From the NCBI RefSeq assembly GCF_002242685.1, contig NZ_NBIM01000009.1, positions 52,496 to 116,495 on the forward strand: a stretch of DNA of 64,000 nucleotides. The letters run 5' to 3'. A program made the position numbers and the translations under genes. Under the pieces are notes generated by a model. The model did no database searches. It saw only the letters and a program-made list of their open reading frames with translations, and was not told the origin of the DNA. Below, in pieces: positions 1 to 8,756 of the stretch; the stretch's first letter is position 1; every line of letters starts with the position of its first letter. This stretch comes from Oceanimonas doudoroffii. Lineage in GTDB: Bacteria > Pseudomonadota > Gammaproteobacteria > Enterobacterales > Aeromonadaceae.

Positions 1-323
1 GCCAGGCGCATCAGCTCACTGCCCTGGTGCAGCTGGGTGACCGCCGGATTCTCCATCACCACATGCAGCCCCATGGTCAGGGCCTTGCGCCCCAGCTCGT
101 AGTGCACCTCGTTGGGGGCGGTGATCACCACCAGGCGGGCACCGGACTCCCGCAGCATTTCGTCCACGTCGGTATAGACCGGCACATCGGGCCAGTCCCG
201 TTGCACCCGTTCCGGCCGAGAGCTGTGAATGGCCACCAGCTCGAACTCCGGCAGGCTGTCGATAAAGGGAAGGTGGTAAATGCTGGCCGACTGGCCGTAG
301 CCGATCACGGCGGTTTTAATCAT
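1..323 (-). CDS. Gfo/Idh/MocA family oxidoreductase (partial, 3' end beyond window)
   Basis: Only the first 107 codons are in the window; the gene runs off the left edge. The start ATG is at 321-323. The protein opens with a Rossmann nucleotide-binding segment (MIKTAVIGYGQSASIYHLPF), most like the YhhX/YdgJ branch of NAD(P)-dependent sugar or polyol dehydrogenases of the Gfo/Idh/MocA family. An acidic residue-rich loop and a TAPNEVHYELGRKAL helix follow as in the family. The conserved EKP motif that ends the nucleotide-binding domain reads ENP here (GLHVVMENPAV), so the usual lysine is asparagine. The substrate cannot be told. It points away from the neighbouring FadR-type regulator's targets and may be unrelated to glycolate use. 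Confidence 0.8.
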   Translation of the reverse strand, partial: MIKTAVIGYGQSASIYHLPFIDSLPEFELVAIHSSRPERVQRDWPDVPVYTDVDEMLRESGARLVVITAPNEVHYELGRKALTMGLHVVMENPAVTQLHQGSELMRL

Positions 324-431
324 GAAACAACCTCATCGAATAACCGGCGCACTGATGTCGGGCCGGCACCGTGGGAAAGCAAATACAGGCCCACAACAAA
401 CCACAGACCTTCCCACCGGGTCAAGCGCCCC

Positions 432-1202
432 CTACTTGGCCTCACTCGACAGCCGCCCGCCATGGCCTGTGTACTCCGGCTGCCGCTCCTGCCACTGTAC
501 CTCCAGCAAACGTTCGCGAATATGGCGAATATGGGCGGTGGCGGCGTTGCGCGCCCGCTCGGCACGCCGACCGGTTACCGCCAGGTAGATTCGCCGGTGG
601 TGGCGGTCGATTTCCTCCTTGCAGGGCGCACGGTGATAGAGATGGGTAACCGAGGCCAGCACGGTATTCAGCATCTGCTGCATCAGGCCCTGCAGGGTAT
701 GCACCAGTACCGGGTTATGGGAAGCCTCGCAGATAGCCTGATGAAAGCGGTGATCGAGCCGGGCCGCGGCCATGGCATCGGAAGGCGCCTGGGCCAGGGC
801 CTGAAAGGCATGGGTAATGCGGTGAAAGTCCCGCTCGCTGCCCCGGCTGGCGGCCAGCCAGGCGGCCTGGCCTTCCAGCAGCTCGCGCACCTCCAGCAGA
901 TCAAACAGGGTGCGGCCATGCTCCCGGCACAGACCACTCAGGGGATCGTCGGCCGGTGCCACCGGCACCAGGCCGGCCACCACAGAACCCTGCCCGTGTC
1001 GCGTTTCAATCAGCCCTCGACCACGCAGCTCCTTCAGCGCCTCGCGCACTATGGTGCGCGAGGCGCCCATGCGGGTCGACAGCTGCCGTTCCGACGGTAT
1101 TTTTTGCCGGGGCAGCAGGGTGCCATCAAGGATCATCTGCTCCAGTCGGCGGGCGATGGCACTGGAGAGCGATTCCGGGCCGGACACTATGGGTTGTACC
1201 AC
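432..1202 (-). CDS. FadR-family (GntR) transcriptional regulator, GlcC/LldR-like
   Basis: A 256-residue regulator with an N-terminal winged helix-turn-helix (about residues 10-75, with SERQLSTRMGASRTIVREAL) and a C-terminal FCD ligand-binding helical domain (about 90-225). The family includes GlcC, LldR and PdhR, which sense glycolate, lactate or pyruvate. The GTG start at 1202 is preceded on its strand by GGAGGA at good spacing. It is divergent from glcDEF, and the intergenic region holds a FadR-type palindrome at 1294-1310, so control of glycolate (or lactate) genes and itself is the likely job. Which acid it senses is not decided by sequence. Confidence 0.88.
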   Translation of the reverse strand: MVQPIVSGPESLSSAIARRLEQMILDGTLLPRQKIPSERQLSTRMGASRTIVREALKELRGRGLIETRHGQGSVVAGLVPVAPADDPLSGLCREHGRTLFDLLEVRELLEGQAAWLAASRGSERDFHRITHAFQALAQAPSDAMAAARLDHRFHQAICEASHNPVLVHTLQGLMQQMLNTVLASVTHLYHRAPCKEEIDRHHRRIYLAVTGRRAERARNAATAHIRHIRERLLEVQWQERQPEYTGHGGRLSSEAK

Positions 1203-1293
1203 CTTGAATTCCTCCGCAATGAATCTCCCTCAGACAAAATACTCCTTTTTATACAAAGTATTGCAACAAACGTGAAACAACCGTCGGCGTAAA

Positions 1294-1310
1294 AACTGGT
1301 GTTACCAGTT
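1294..1310. promoter_or_regulatory. FadR-family operator upstream of glcD
   Basis: AACTGGTGTTACCAGTT is a perfect 7-bp inverted repeat around a 3-bp centre. It fits the TNGTNNNACNA half-site rule known for GlcC/LldR-type FadR-family regulators. It lies between the divergent regulator gene and glcD, about 100 bp before the glcD start. An additional inverted repeat AATACT/AGTATT (1238-1262) lies nearer the regulator start and may mark its promoter. Binding itself is inferred. Confidence 0.7.
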
Positions 1311-1410
1311 GAAATAGCCGTGGCTGCGGCATCGTCGGCGGGCCATGCTGACAGGGTGACGGCACCAATGGCGGGCTTCGCCATGACCCCATTGCAGCAA
1401 GGAGAAATCC

Positions 1411-2856
1411 ATGATCAGCCCTCAAGCGGCGTTGCGCGATCGTCTGGCTCAGGCCTTTCGCACCTTTATCGAGCCGGAATACGTGATAGCCGACGCCGAA
1501 ACCCAAAGGCCCTACGAGTGCGATGGCCTGTCCATGTATTGCGAACTGCCTCTGCTGGTGGTGTTGCCGGGCACGGTGGAGCAGGTACAGCACGTGCTGC
1601 GACTGTGCCACCAGCACCGCGTGCCGGTGGTGGCCCGGGGCGCAGGCACCGGCCTGTGCGCCGGCGCCATGCCCAGTGCAGAGGGCGTACTGCTGTCGAT
1701 GGCCCGCTTCAAGCATATTCTCGACATAGACCCGCTGGCGCGCACCGCCCGGCTCCAGCCCGGAGTGCGCAACCTGGCCATCAGCGAGGCGGCCGCCCCT
1801 TACGGCCTCTACTACGGACCCGACCCCTCATCCCAGATCGCCTGCACCATAGGCGGCAATGTGGCGGAGAATTCCGGCGGCGTGCACTGCCTCAAGTACG
1901 GCCTCACGGTGCACAACCTGCAAAAGGTGGAACTGCTCACGGTGGAAGGCGACAAGCTGACCCTGGGCTGCGACGGCCTCGACAGCCAGGGGCCGGATCT
2001 GCTGGCGCTGATCACCGGCTCCGAAGGTCTGCTCGGCATCATTACCGAAGTCACGGTGCGGTTGTTGCCACTGCCGGAACAGGCCCGCGTGGTGCTGGCC
2101 GGTTTTGATCAGGTACAACAGGCCGGCGACGCCGTGGGGGCGGTGATCGCCGAGGGCATCATTCCTGCCGGGCTGGAAATGATGGACAGCCACGCCATTG
2201 TGGCCGCCGAGGCCTTTGCGCGGGCCGGCTACCCCACCGACGCCCAGGCCCTGCTGCTGTGCGAGCTGGACGGCACCGCGGAAGAAGTGGAGGAATACAT
2301 TGCGCGGGTTGAAGCCATCTTTCAGCAACAGGGCGCCAGCCATATTCGCGTGTCCCAGAGTGAGGCCGAGCGAATGCTGCTGTGGAAGGGCCGCAAGTCG
2401 GCCTTTCCCGCCGTGGGCCGCATCTCTCCCGACTACTACTGCATGGACGGCACCATTCCTCGCGGCCGGCTGGCCGAGGTGCTGACCGAGATGCAGCGAA
2501 TGTCGGCGCATTACGGCCTGCGGGTGGCCAACGTGTTTCACGCCGGCGACGGCAACCTGCACCCGCTGATTTTGTTCGATGCCAACGTGCCCGGCGAATT
2601 CGAGAAGACCGAAGAGTTCGGCGGCAAAATCCTGGAGCTGTGCGTGGCGGTAGGTGGCTGCATCACCGGCGAACACGGTGTTGGCATCGAAAAGATTCGG
2701 CAGATGCGAGTGCAGTTCAGCGACCAGGAGCTGGCCCAGTTTCACGCCATTAAGGCAGCCTTTGATGCGCTCGGCACCCTCAACCCCGGCAAGGGCATTC
2801 CCCTGCTCAGGCATTGCCAGGAATACCGCAGCCTCGACCACAGGGAGGAGCACTGA
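1411..2856 (+). CDS. glcD: Glycolate oxidase, FAD-binding subunit GlcD
   Basis: A 481-residue FAD-dependent oxidoreductase of the PCMH/FAD-oxidase C family, close in length to E. coli GlcD (499). The FAD-binding domain spans about residues 35-215, with GAGTGLCAGAMP and GGNVAENSGGVHCLKYG as the flavin-contact segments; the C-terminal domain carries VFHAGDGNLHP and CITGEHGVGIEK. It oxidises glycolate (and often D-lactate) to the 2-oxo acid as part of the membrane-associated GlcDEF complex. An AAGGAG ribosome site precedes the ATG. It is the first gene of a tight glcDEF operon and lies downstream of the palindromic operator. Confidence 0.95.
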   Translation: MISPQAALRDRLAQAFRTFIEPEYVIADAETQRPYECDGLSMYCELPLLVVLPGTVEQVQHVLRLCHQHRVPVVARGAGTGLCAGAMPSAEGVLLSMARFKHILDIDPLARTARLQPGVRNLAISEAAAPYGLYYGPDPSSQIACTIGGNVAENSGGVHCLKYGLTVHNLQKVELLTVEGDKLTLGCDGLDSQGPDLLALITGSEGLLGIITEVTVRLLPLPEQARVVLAGFDQVQQAGDAVGAVIAEGIIPAGLEMMDSHAIVAAEAFARAGYPTDAQALLLCELDGTAEEVEEYIARVEAIFQQQGASHIRVSQSEAERMLLWKGRKSAFPAVGRISPDYYCMDGTIPRGRLAEVLTEMQRMSAHYGLRVANVFHAGDGNLHPLILFDANVPGEFEKTEEFGGKILELCVAVGGCITGEHGVGIEKIRQMRVQFSDQELAQFHAIKAAFDALGTLNPGKGIPLLRHCQEYRSLDHREEH

Positions 2857-3914
2857 TGGCAGATCTGACCAACAGCCTGCTTGAGCAGGTACGCCAGGCA
2901 CTGGCCGAGGGCACTCAACTCAACCTTAGGGGTGGCAACAGCAAGCCCTTTATGGGCCGGCAGGCGAAAGGCGAGCCGCTGCGCCTGGCCGGCCACAGCG
3001 GCATCATCGGCTACCAGCCGGTGGAGCTGGTGCTCACCGCCAGGGCCGGCACGCCGCTCACCGACATTCAGGCCACCCTGGCGGAGCAAGGGCAGATGCT
3101 GGCCTGTGATCCGCCGCTGTTCGGCGGCCAGGCCACCCTGGGAGGCACCCTGGCCTGCCACCTGTCGGGGCCGGGCCGGCCCTGGACCGGCTCGATTCGC
3201 GATCACCTGCTGGGGCTTAAGTTGATCAATGGCCGGGGCGAACACCTGCGTTTCGGCGGCCAGGTCATGAAGAACGTGGCCGGCTACGATGTGTCCCGGC
3301 TGCAGGCCGGCGCCATGGGCACCCTGGGGGTGATCACCGAACTCAGCCTCAAGGTCATGCCGGTGCCCGACCGCACCCTGACCCTGGTGCGGGAAATGGA
3401 CGCCGACACCGCCCTGGCCGAGATGAACCGGCTGGCGGGCCAGCCCAAACCGCTTACCGCCGCCTGCTGGCTGGACCATCACCTTTACCTGCGGCTGTCC
3501 GGCGCCGCCAGTGCGGTCGAGGGCACGGCCCGCACATGGCCGGGCGACATCATGGAAGACGGCGAGGCCTTCTGGCAACAACTGCGCGAGCAGCAACTGG
3601 CCTTCTTTGCCGGCGAGGCCCCGCTGTGGCGCTTTTCGGTGAAGCCGACGGCGGCCCATGCCCTGCCCGACGCCCCCTGGCTGCTCGACTGGGGCGGCAG
3701 CCAACGCTGGCTTCGGGGGGAATTCGAGCGAGTGAAGCTGGAGGCCCTGGCCGATGCCGCGGGCGGCCAGGTCTCCCTGTACCGGGGCGGTAACAGGCTG
3801 GGCGAGGTGCTGCACTCCTTGCCGGTACCCATGCAGCAACTGCAGCGCCGGCTCAAGGCGGCGCTGGACCCTCAGGGCATTTTCAATCCGGGCCGCCTGT
3901 ATGGCTGGCTGTAG
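2856..3914 (+). CDS. glcE: Glycolate oxidase subunit GlcE
   Basis: A second FAD-binding subunit of glycolate oxidase, 352 residues from the ATG at 2856, matching the usual ~350 of GlcE. That start overlaps the glcD stop (TGATG) and has GGAGGAG five bases upstream, so I prefer it to an in-frame ATG 42 bases earlier inside glcD. The protein shows a PCMH-type FAD fold (about residues 20-185, with GGQATLGGTLACHLSGPGR and VMKNVAGYDVSRL) and ends with the family's IFNPGRLY motif. Translational coupling with glcD suggests equal production of the two subunits. Confidence 0.93.
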   Translation: MADLTNSLLEQVRQALAEGTQLNLRGGNSKPFMGRQAKGEPLRLAGHSGIIGYQPVELVLTARAGTPLTDIQATLAEQGQMLACDPPLFGGQATLGGTLACHLSGPGRPWTGSIRDHLLGLKLINGRGEHLRFGGQVMKNVAGYDVSRLQAGAMGTLGVITELSLKVMPVPDRTLTLVREMDADTALAEMNRLAGQPKPLTAACWLDHHLYLRLSGAASAVEGTARTWPGDIMEDGEAFWQQLREQQLAFFAGEAPLWRFSVKPTAAHALPDAPWLLDWGGSQRWLRGEFERVKLEALADAAGGQVSLYRGGNRLGEVLHSLPVPMQQLQRRLKAALDPQGIFNPGRLYGWL

Positions 3915-3925
3915 AGGGAAACATC

Positions 3926-5140
3926 ATGAAAACCAGTATTGATGTGAAATACCTGGATCACCCCGATGTTGCAGAGGCCGACGCCATTCTGCGCAGCTGC
4001 GTGCACTGCGGCTTTTGTACCGCCACCTGCCCCACCTATCAGGAGCTGGGCGACGAGCGGGACGGGCCCCGCGGGCGCATCTACCTTATCAAGCAGCTGC
4101 TGGAAGGTGGCGACGTCAGTCAAAAGTCCCAAACCCACCTGGATCGCTGCCTGACCTGCCGCAGTTGTGAAACCACCTGCCCTTCCGGCGTGCGCTATGG
4201 CCGCTTGGCCGATATCGGCCGGGGCATCATGGAGCGGCAGCTGCCCCGCACGCCGGGCCAGCGCCTGCTGCGCTGGCTGTTGCGCCGCGTGCTGCCCTAT
4301 TCGAGCCGGCTGCGCCCCCTGCTGGTGCTGGGTCGCATGGCCCGGCCGCTGCTGCCGACGGCGCTGGCGGCCAAGGTGCCTCTGGCGCAACCGGCACGAC
4401 GCTGGCCTGCCTCTCGCCATTCCAGGGTCATGCTGGCGCTGGCGGGTTGTGCCCAGGCCGCCGCCACCCCCAATACCAATGCCGTTGCCGCCCGAGTGCT
4501 GGGCCGGCTGGGCATCGGCCTGGTGCCGGCGCCCGAGGCGGGGTGCTGCGGCGCGGTCAGCTACCACCTGTCGGCCCATGAGGAAGGCCTCGACTTTATG
4601 CGCCGCAATATCGATGCCTGGTGGCCCCATATACAAGCCGGCGCCGAGGCCATCGTGATCAGCGCCTCCGGCTGTGGCGCCATGGTAAAGGAATACGGCG
4701 ACCGGCTGGCCGGTGATCCGGCCTATGCCGACAAGGCCAGACGGGTCAGCGCCCTGGCCCGGGATCTGAGCGAGGTGCTGGCAAATGAAGATCTGGGCCG
4801 GCTGCAACCGGCCGGCAAGGGGCGCAAAACCGCGGTGCATTGCCCCTGCACCCTGCAACATGCCCTCGGGTTGAGCGGTCGGGTGGAAGCCATTTTGCGC
4901 AAGGCCGGCGTGGAACTGACCCCGGTCCAGGATGGGCACCTCTGCTGTGGCTCGGCGGGCACCTATTCGCTCCTGCAACCCGAACTGAGCCAGCGACTGC
5001 TGAGCAACAAGCTGGCGGCGCTGACCGCGGGCAACCCCGAGCAGATCGTCACCGCCAATATCGGCTGCCAGTTGCACCTGGCCAGCCGGGCACCCGTGCC
5101 GGTAAGACACTGGATTGAACTGCTCGATCCGGAGCCCTGA
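3926..5140 (+). CDS. glcF: Glycolate oxidase iron-sulfur subunit GlcF
   Basis: A 404-residue Fe-S protein (E. coli GlcF is 407). It has two [4Fe-4S] ferredoxin motifs near the N-terminus, CVHCGFCTATCP and CLTCRSCETTCP, and two cysteine-rich CCG domains, seen as GCCGAVSYH and LCCGSAGTY. It passes electrons from the GlcD/GlcE flavins to the quinone pool. It sits 11 bases after glcE behind a GAGGG ribosome site and closes the operon. It is convergent with a LysR gene with only 18 bp between them and no visible terminator. Confidence 0.95.
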   Translation: MKTSIDVKYLDHPDVAEADAILRSCVHCGFCTATCPTYQELGDERDGPRGRIYLIKQLLEGGDVSQKSQTHLDRCLTCRSCETTCPSGVRYGRLADIGRGIMERQLPRTPGQRLLRWLLRRVLPYSSRLRPLLVLGRMARPLLPTALAAKVPLAQPARRWPASRHSRVMLALAGCAQAAATPNTNAVAARVLGRLGIGLVPAPEAGCCGAVSYHLSAHEEGLDFMRRNIDAWWPHIQAGAEAIVISASGCGAMVKEYGDRLAGDPAYADKARRVSALARDLSEVLANEDLGRLQPAGKGRKTAVHCPCTLQHALGLSGRVEAILRKAGVELTPVQDGHLCCGSAGTYSLLQPELSQRLLSNKLAALTAGNPEQIVTANIGCQLHLASRAPVPVRHWIELLDPEP

Positions 5141-5158
5141 ACGGCCGGCCGGCGCCGA

Positions 5159-6064
5159 TCACTCGAAATAGTGATGAATGTCCATGTAACGGGAGCGAAT
5201 ATGTTCGATCAGCAGCTTTATCTTGCGGGGAGGTTGCCGGTTGTAGGGATACACCGCGTAAATGCCAAGCACCTTGCCCACCCGGTTGGGCAGCACCTCA
5301 ACCAGTTTGCCCGCCTGCAGATCCGGATAGACCAGGCAGCGGGGCACATAGGCCAGGCCGTACCCGGCCAGGGCGGCCTTGCGCAGGGCAGCGGCGTTGT
5401 CGGTGGAAAAGTTGCCGCTCACCCGCAGTGAATATATCTCGCCGTGACGGCTGAACAGCCAGTCCCGGGCGCCACTCTCCTGATAGCTGTAAATCAGGCA
5501 GTTGTGCTGCAGCAGATCATTGGGCTGCTGCGGCTTGCCGTGCCGGCTGAGGTAACTGGGGGCGGCGCAGATAAGCCAGCGCGAGTCCAGAATATGGCGG
5601 GCGATCAGGTTGGAGTCATCCAGGTGACCGGTGCGAATCACCAGGTCATAGCCTTCCCCCACCGGGTCGACAAAGCGATTTTCCAGCGACATGTCGATGC
5701 TGATGGCCGAATGCAGATCACAAAATTCGGCCACCGCCTCCGCCAGCAGCAGCTCGCCGGAAATGGTCGGCACCGACATGCGAATGTGCCCCTGCAGCGC
5801 CTGGCTGTAGCCGGTAACGGCGTCAAACGCTTCCTGTGCCGACTGGGCCACCAGCCGGGCCCGCTGATACAACACCTGGCCCGCCTCACTCAAGGCCAGG
5901 CGCCGTGTGGTGCGGTGGATCAGGGTACTGCCCAGCTCTTCCTCCAGCCGGGCAATGCGCTTGCTCACCACCGAGTTGGTCAGGCCGTGGGCCTCGGCCG
6001 CCTTGCTGAAGGAACCCAGCTCAATCACCTGAGCAAACAGAATGAGATCATCGGTTCTCGGCAT
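5159..6064 (-). CDS. LysR-family transcriptional regulator
   Basis: A 301-residue LysR-type regulator. The N-terminal helix-turn-helix is at about residues 3-60 (LGSFSKAAEAHGLTNSVVSK), followed by the linker helix and a substrate-binding domain typical of the AaeR/DmlR/CrgA branch. It is divergent from the lactate permease and lactate oxidase genes, so it is a candidate activator or repressor of that operon. The ~160-bp intergenic region contains inverted repeats at 6081-6095 and 6131-6170 that could be its sites. The effector is unknown. Confidence 0.9.
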   Translation of the reverse strand: MPRTDDLILFAQVIELGSFSKAAEAHGLTNSVVSKRIARLEEELGSTLIHRTTRRLALSEAGQVLYQRARLVAQSAQEAFDAVTGYSQALQGHIRMSVPTISGELLLAEAVAEFCDLHSAISIDMSLENRFVDPVGEGYDLVIRTGHLDDSNLIARHILDSRWLICAAPSYLSRHGKPQQPNDLLQHNCLIYSYQESGARDWLFSRHGEIYSLRVSGNFSTDNAAALRKAALAGYGLAYVPRCLVYPDLQAGKLVEVLPNRVGKVLGIYAVYPYNRQPPRKIKLLIEHIRSRYMDIHHYFE

Positions 6065-6130
6065 TATTTATCCAGTTTTGGAAACAATGAGTTTCATTAA
6101 ATCTATATATCCACAAAAAGCGAATGGATA

Positions 6131-6170
6131 AGGTTACATTCGATTAACATCCGGCCTGCAATCGTAACCT
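6131..6170. promoter_or_regulatory. Interrupted inverted repeat upstream of lldP
   Basis: AGGTTAC (6131-6137) and GTAACCT (6164-6170) are perfect complements, and CGATT/AATCG inside them extend the pairing, with a 3-base offset. It lies 55 bp before lldP, between it and the divergent LysR gene. It could be an operator or a 5' leader hairpin. A smaller repeat, GAAAC-N5-GTTTC, is at 6081-6095. Function is inferred from position only. Confidence 0.45.
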
Positions 6171-6224
6171 ACCTTTATTGTATGTCTGTGATGACTGCCC
6201 GTAATCGACAAGGAAGACAACCTC

Positions 6225-7925
6225 ATGCTGAATGAAACCCTGCTGGCGCTGCTGGCCTTTTCACCCATAGTGCTTGCCGCCGTGCTGCTGGTGGGTCTGC
6301 AATGGCCGGCCAAACGAGCCATGCCCCTGGCTTTTCTGCTCACCGTGATCATCGCCCTCTGGGCCTGGGACATGACCGGCACGCGTGTGTTGGCCTCGAC
6401 CCTGCAGGGACTGGTGATCTCCATCTCCCTGCTGTGGATCATCTTCGGCGCCATTTTACTGCTCAACACCCTGAAGCATACCGGCGCCATCACCACCATT
6501 CGCAATGGCTTTACCGCCATCAGCCCGGATCGCCGCATTCAGGCCATTATCGTGGCCTGGTGTTTTGGTTGCTTTATCGAAGGCGCTTCAGGTTTCGGCA
6601 CCCCCGCCGCCGTGGCCGCACCGCTGATGGTAGCGCTGGGTTTTCCGGCCCTGGCGGCGGTGTTGATGGGCATGATGATTCAGAGTACGCCGGTTTCCTT
6701 TGGTGCCGTGGGCACGCCCATTATCGTTGGCGTGACCACCGGCCTCGATAACGGCGCCATCGACAACACCCTGAGTACGGCCGGCTCCGGCTGGGAGGCC
6801 TACCTGCAGGCCGTGACCAGCAACGTGGCCATTACCCATGCCATTATCGGCATTCTGATGCCGCTGTTCATGTGCATGATGCTGACCCGTTTCTTCGGCA
6901 AGGACAGAAGCTGGAAACAGGGCCTGGAAATTCTGCCCTTCGCCATCTTTGCCGGCCTGGCCTTTACCGTGCCCTATGCCCTGACCGGCGTCCTGCTGGG
7001 TCCGGAGTTTCCGTCCCTGGTGGGTGGCCTGGTGGGCCTGGCCATCGTAGTGACCGCCGCTCGCAAAGGCTTTCTGGTACCCAAAACCAGCTTTGATTTT
7101 CAGGAAGAAAAAGACTGGCCCGCCGAGTGGTTGGGCTCCCTGGTCATTCATACCGAAGACCTGAAAAAGAAACCCATCAGCCTGGGCCTGGCCTGGTTCC
7201 CCTATCTGCTGCTGCCGGTGCTGCTGGTGCTGAGCCGCACCCATGATGGCTTCAAGGGGCTGCTGACCGGCTGGAACATCGCCTTCAGCAATCTGCTGGG
7301 CGAGGCAGGCATCAGTGCCGGTATTCAGCCCCTGTATCTGCCCGGCGGCATTCTGGTGTTCGTGTCGCTGGTGGCGGTGCTGAGCCAGACCCGCTCGCTC
7401 AAAAGCTTTGGCCCGGCCATTCACGAGTCGACCAAGACCCTGATCGGGGCCGGCTTTGTGCTGATGTTTACCGTGCCCATGGTGCGCATCTTCATCAACT
7501 CAGGGGTGAACGAGGCGGATATTGCCAGTATGCCGGTGATGACCGCCAAGGTGGCCTCGGATCTGGTGGGTGGCTTTTTCCCCGCCATCAGCGGCGTGAT
7601 CGGTGCTCTTGGGGCCTTTATCGCCGGCTCCAACACGGTGTCGAACATGATGTTCTCCCAGTTCCAGTTTGAGGTGGCTCAGACCCTTGGAGTATCCACC
7701 GCCATGGTGGTGGCGCTGCAGGCGGTGGGCGCCGCCGCCGGCAACATGATCGCCATTCACAACGTGGTGGCGGCCTCGGCCACCGTCGGCCTGCTCGGCC
7801 GGGAAGGTACCACCCTGCGCAAGACCGCCCTGCCCACCCTCTATTACCTGGTGGCCCTCGGCCTGATCGGCATGATCGCCATCTATGGCCTGGGCGTGTC
7901 CGACCCGCTGCTGTCACTGTCCTGA
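6225..7925 (+). CDS. lldP: L-lactate permease
   Basis: A 566-residue integral membrane protein with about 12-14 hydrophobic segments, of the LctP family that includes E. coli LldP (551) and GlcA (560). Family hallmarks are the [18 protein letters not shown] segment (about residues 107-124) and [14 protein letters not shown] near the C-terminus. It imports lactate (and often glycolate) with protons across the inner membrane. It heads an operon with lutABC and a D-lactate dehydrogenase, so lactate uptake is its likely main role, though glycolate uptake for the neighbouring glcDEF is possible. Confidence 0.94.
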   Translation: MLNETLLALLAFSPIVLAAVLLVGLQWPAKRAMPLAFLLTVIIALWAWDMTGTRVLASTLQGLVISISLLWIIFGAILLLNTLKHTGAITTIRNGFTAISPDRRIQAIIVAWCFGCFIEGASGFGTPAAVAAPLMVALGFPALAAVLMGMMIQSTPVSFGAVGTPIIVGVTTGLDNGAIDNTLSTAGSGWEAYLQAVTSNVAITHAIIGILMPLFMCMMLTRFFGKDRSWKQGLEILPFAIFAGLAFTVPYALTGVLLGPEFPSLVGGLVGLAIVVTAARKGFLVPKTSFDFQEEKDWPAEWLGSLVIHTEDLKKKPISLGLAWFPYLLLPVLLVLSRTHDGFKGLLTGWNIAFSNLLGEAGISAGIQPLYLPGGILVFVSLVAVLSQTRSLKSFGPAIHESTKTLIGAGFVLMFTVPMVRIFINSGVNEADIASMPVMTAKVASDLVGGFFPAISGVIGALGAFIAGSNTVSNMMFSQFQFEVAQTLGVSTAMVVALQAVGAAAGNMIAIHNVVAASATVGLLGREGTTLRKTALPTLYYLVALGLIGMIAIYGLGVSDPLLSLS

Positions 7926-7934
7926 TGCCATGCT

Positions 7935-7956
7935 GCCGCCGGTGCGAGCCGGCGGC
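7935..7956 (+). other. Intercistronic hairpin between lldP and lutA
   Basis: GCCGCCGG and CCGGCGGC form a perfect 8-bp GC stem around a 6-base loop, directly after the lldP stop. No T-run follows, so it is not a standard terminator. It may slow or process the transcript and set different levels of permease and oxidase mRNA. Confidence 0.45.
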
Positions 7957-7985
7957 GCTGCTGTAACCCTGAAAGGAATTGCCTT

Positions 7986-8756
7986 ATGTTGTCCACGATT
8001 CGCATCTATCCGGCCATGCCGAAAAAGGTGTATGTCTACGCCACCTGCCTGGTAGACACCTTTTCACCCGACAGCGGGCTGGACGCCATTCGTCTGCTGG
8101 AGCGAACCGGCGTCGAGGTTGTCTATGTGCCCAAGCAGAGCTGCTGTGGCCAGCCCGCCTACTCTTCCGGCTATGATGACGACGCCAGAACCACGGCGCT
8201 CAGCCAGATGGCGCTGTTTCCCGAGCCCTGGCCCGTGATTGTGCTGTCGGGCTCCTGCGGTGGCATGATGCATCATCACTACCGCCGCCTGTTCGCCGGC
8301 AGTGAACACGAGCAAAGCGTTAATGAATTCTGTGATCGGGTATTTGAACTCACCGAATTCCTGGTGCATGTCTGCCGCCTGCGGCTGGAAGACAAGGGCC
8401 CGGCCACGTCCGTGGTGCTGCACACCTCCTGCGCCGCCCGCCGGGAGATGAATGTGCACGTTACCGCCCGTCAGTTGCTCGGCCAGCTCGAACAAGTGGA
8501 GCTGCGCGAGCAGGATTACGAGAGCGAATGCTGCGGCTTTGGCGGCACCTTCTCGGTGCGCCATCCGGCAATCAGCGAAGCCATGGTGCAGGACAAGACC
8601 CGGCACCTGTGCGAAACCCGGGCCGAACAACTGATAAGTGCCGACTGGGGCTGCCTGCTCAATATCAACGGCGCCCTGGAATACCAGGGCCAGCCCCTCA
8701 GGGGCATGCACCTGGCCAGTTTTCTGCTGAGCCGGCTGGAGGAAAAACATGCATAA
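7986..8756 (+). CDS. lutA: L-lactate oxidase complex subunit LutA/LldE
   Basis: A 256-residue protein with two CCG domains (SCCGQPAYSSG near residue 55 and ECCGFGGTFSVRHP near 180), the signature of LutA/LldE (E. coli YkgE is about 239). With LutB and LutC it forms a non-flavin L-lactate dehydrogenase that oxidises L-lactate to pyruvate. The ATG at 7986 has an AAAGGAA ribosome site; a second in-frame ATG at 8016, just before the conserved PKKVYVYATCLVD start, is possible. Its end overlaps lutB by 8 bases, showing translational coupling. Confidence 0.92.
   Translation: MLSTIRIYPAMPKKVYVYATCLVDTFSPDSGLDAIRLLERTGVEVVYVPKQSCCGQPAYSSGYDDDARTTALSQMALFPEPWPVIVLSGSCGGMMHHHYRRLFAGSEHEQSVNEFCDRVFELTEFLVHVCRLRLEDKGPATSVVLHTSCAARREMNVHVTARQLLGQLEQVELREQDYESECCGFGGTFSVRHPAISEAMVQDKTRHLCETRAEQLISADWGCLLNINGALEYQGQPLRGMHLASFLLSRLEEKHA

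Noticed and set aside
1270..1279. ACGTGAAACA resembles half of a parS site
   Set aside because: Only one half of the 16-bp parS palindrome is present; the other half has no match, and it is 38 kb from parAB.
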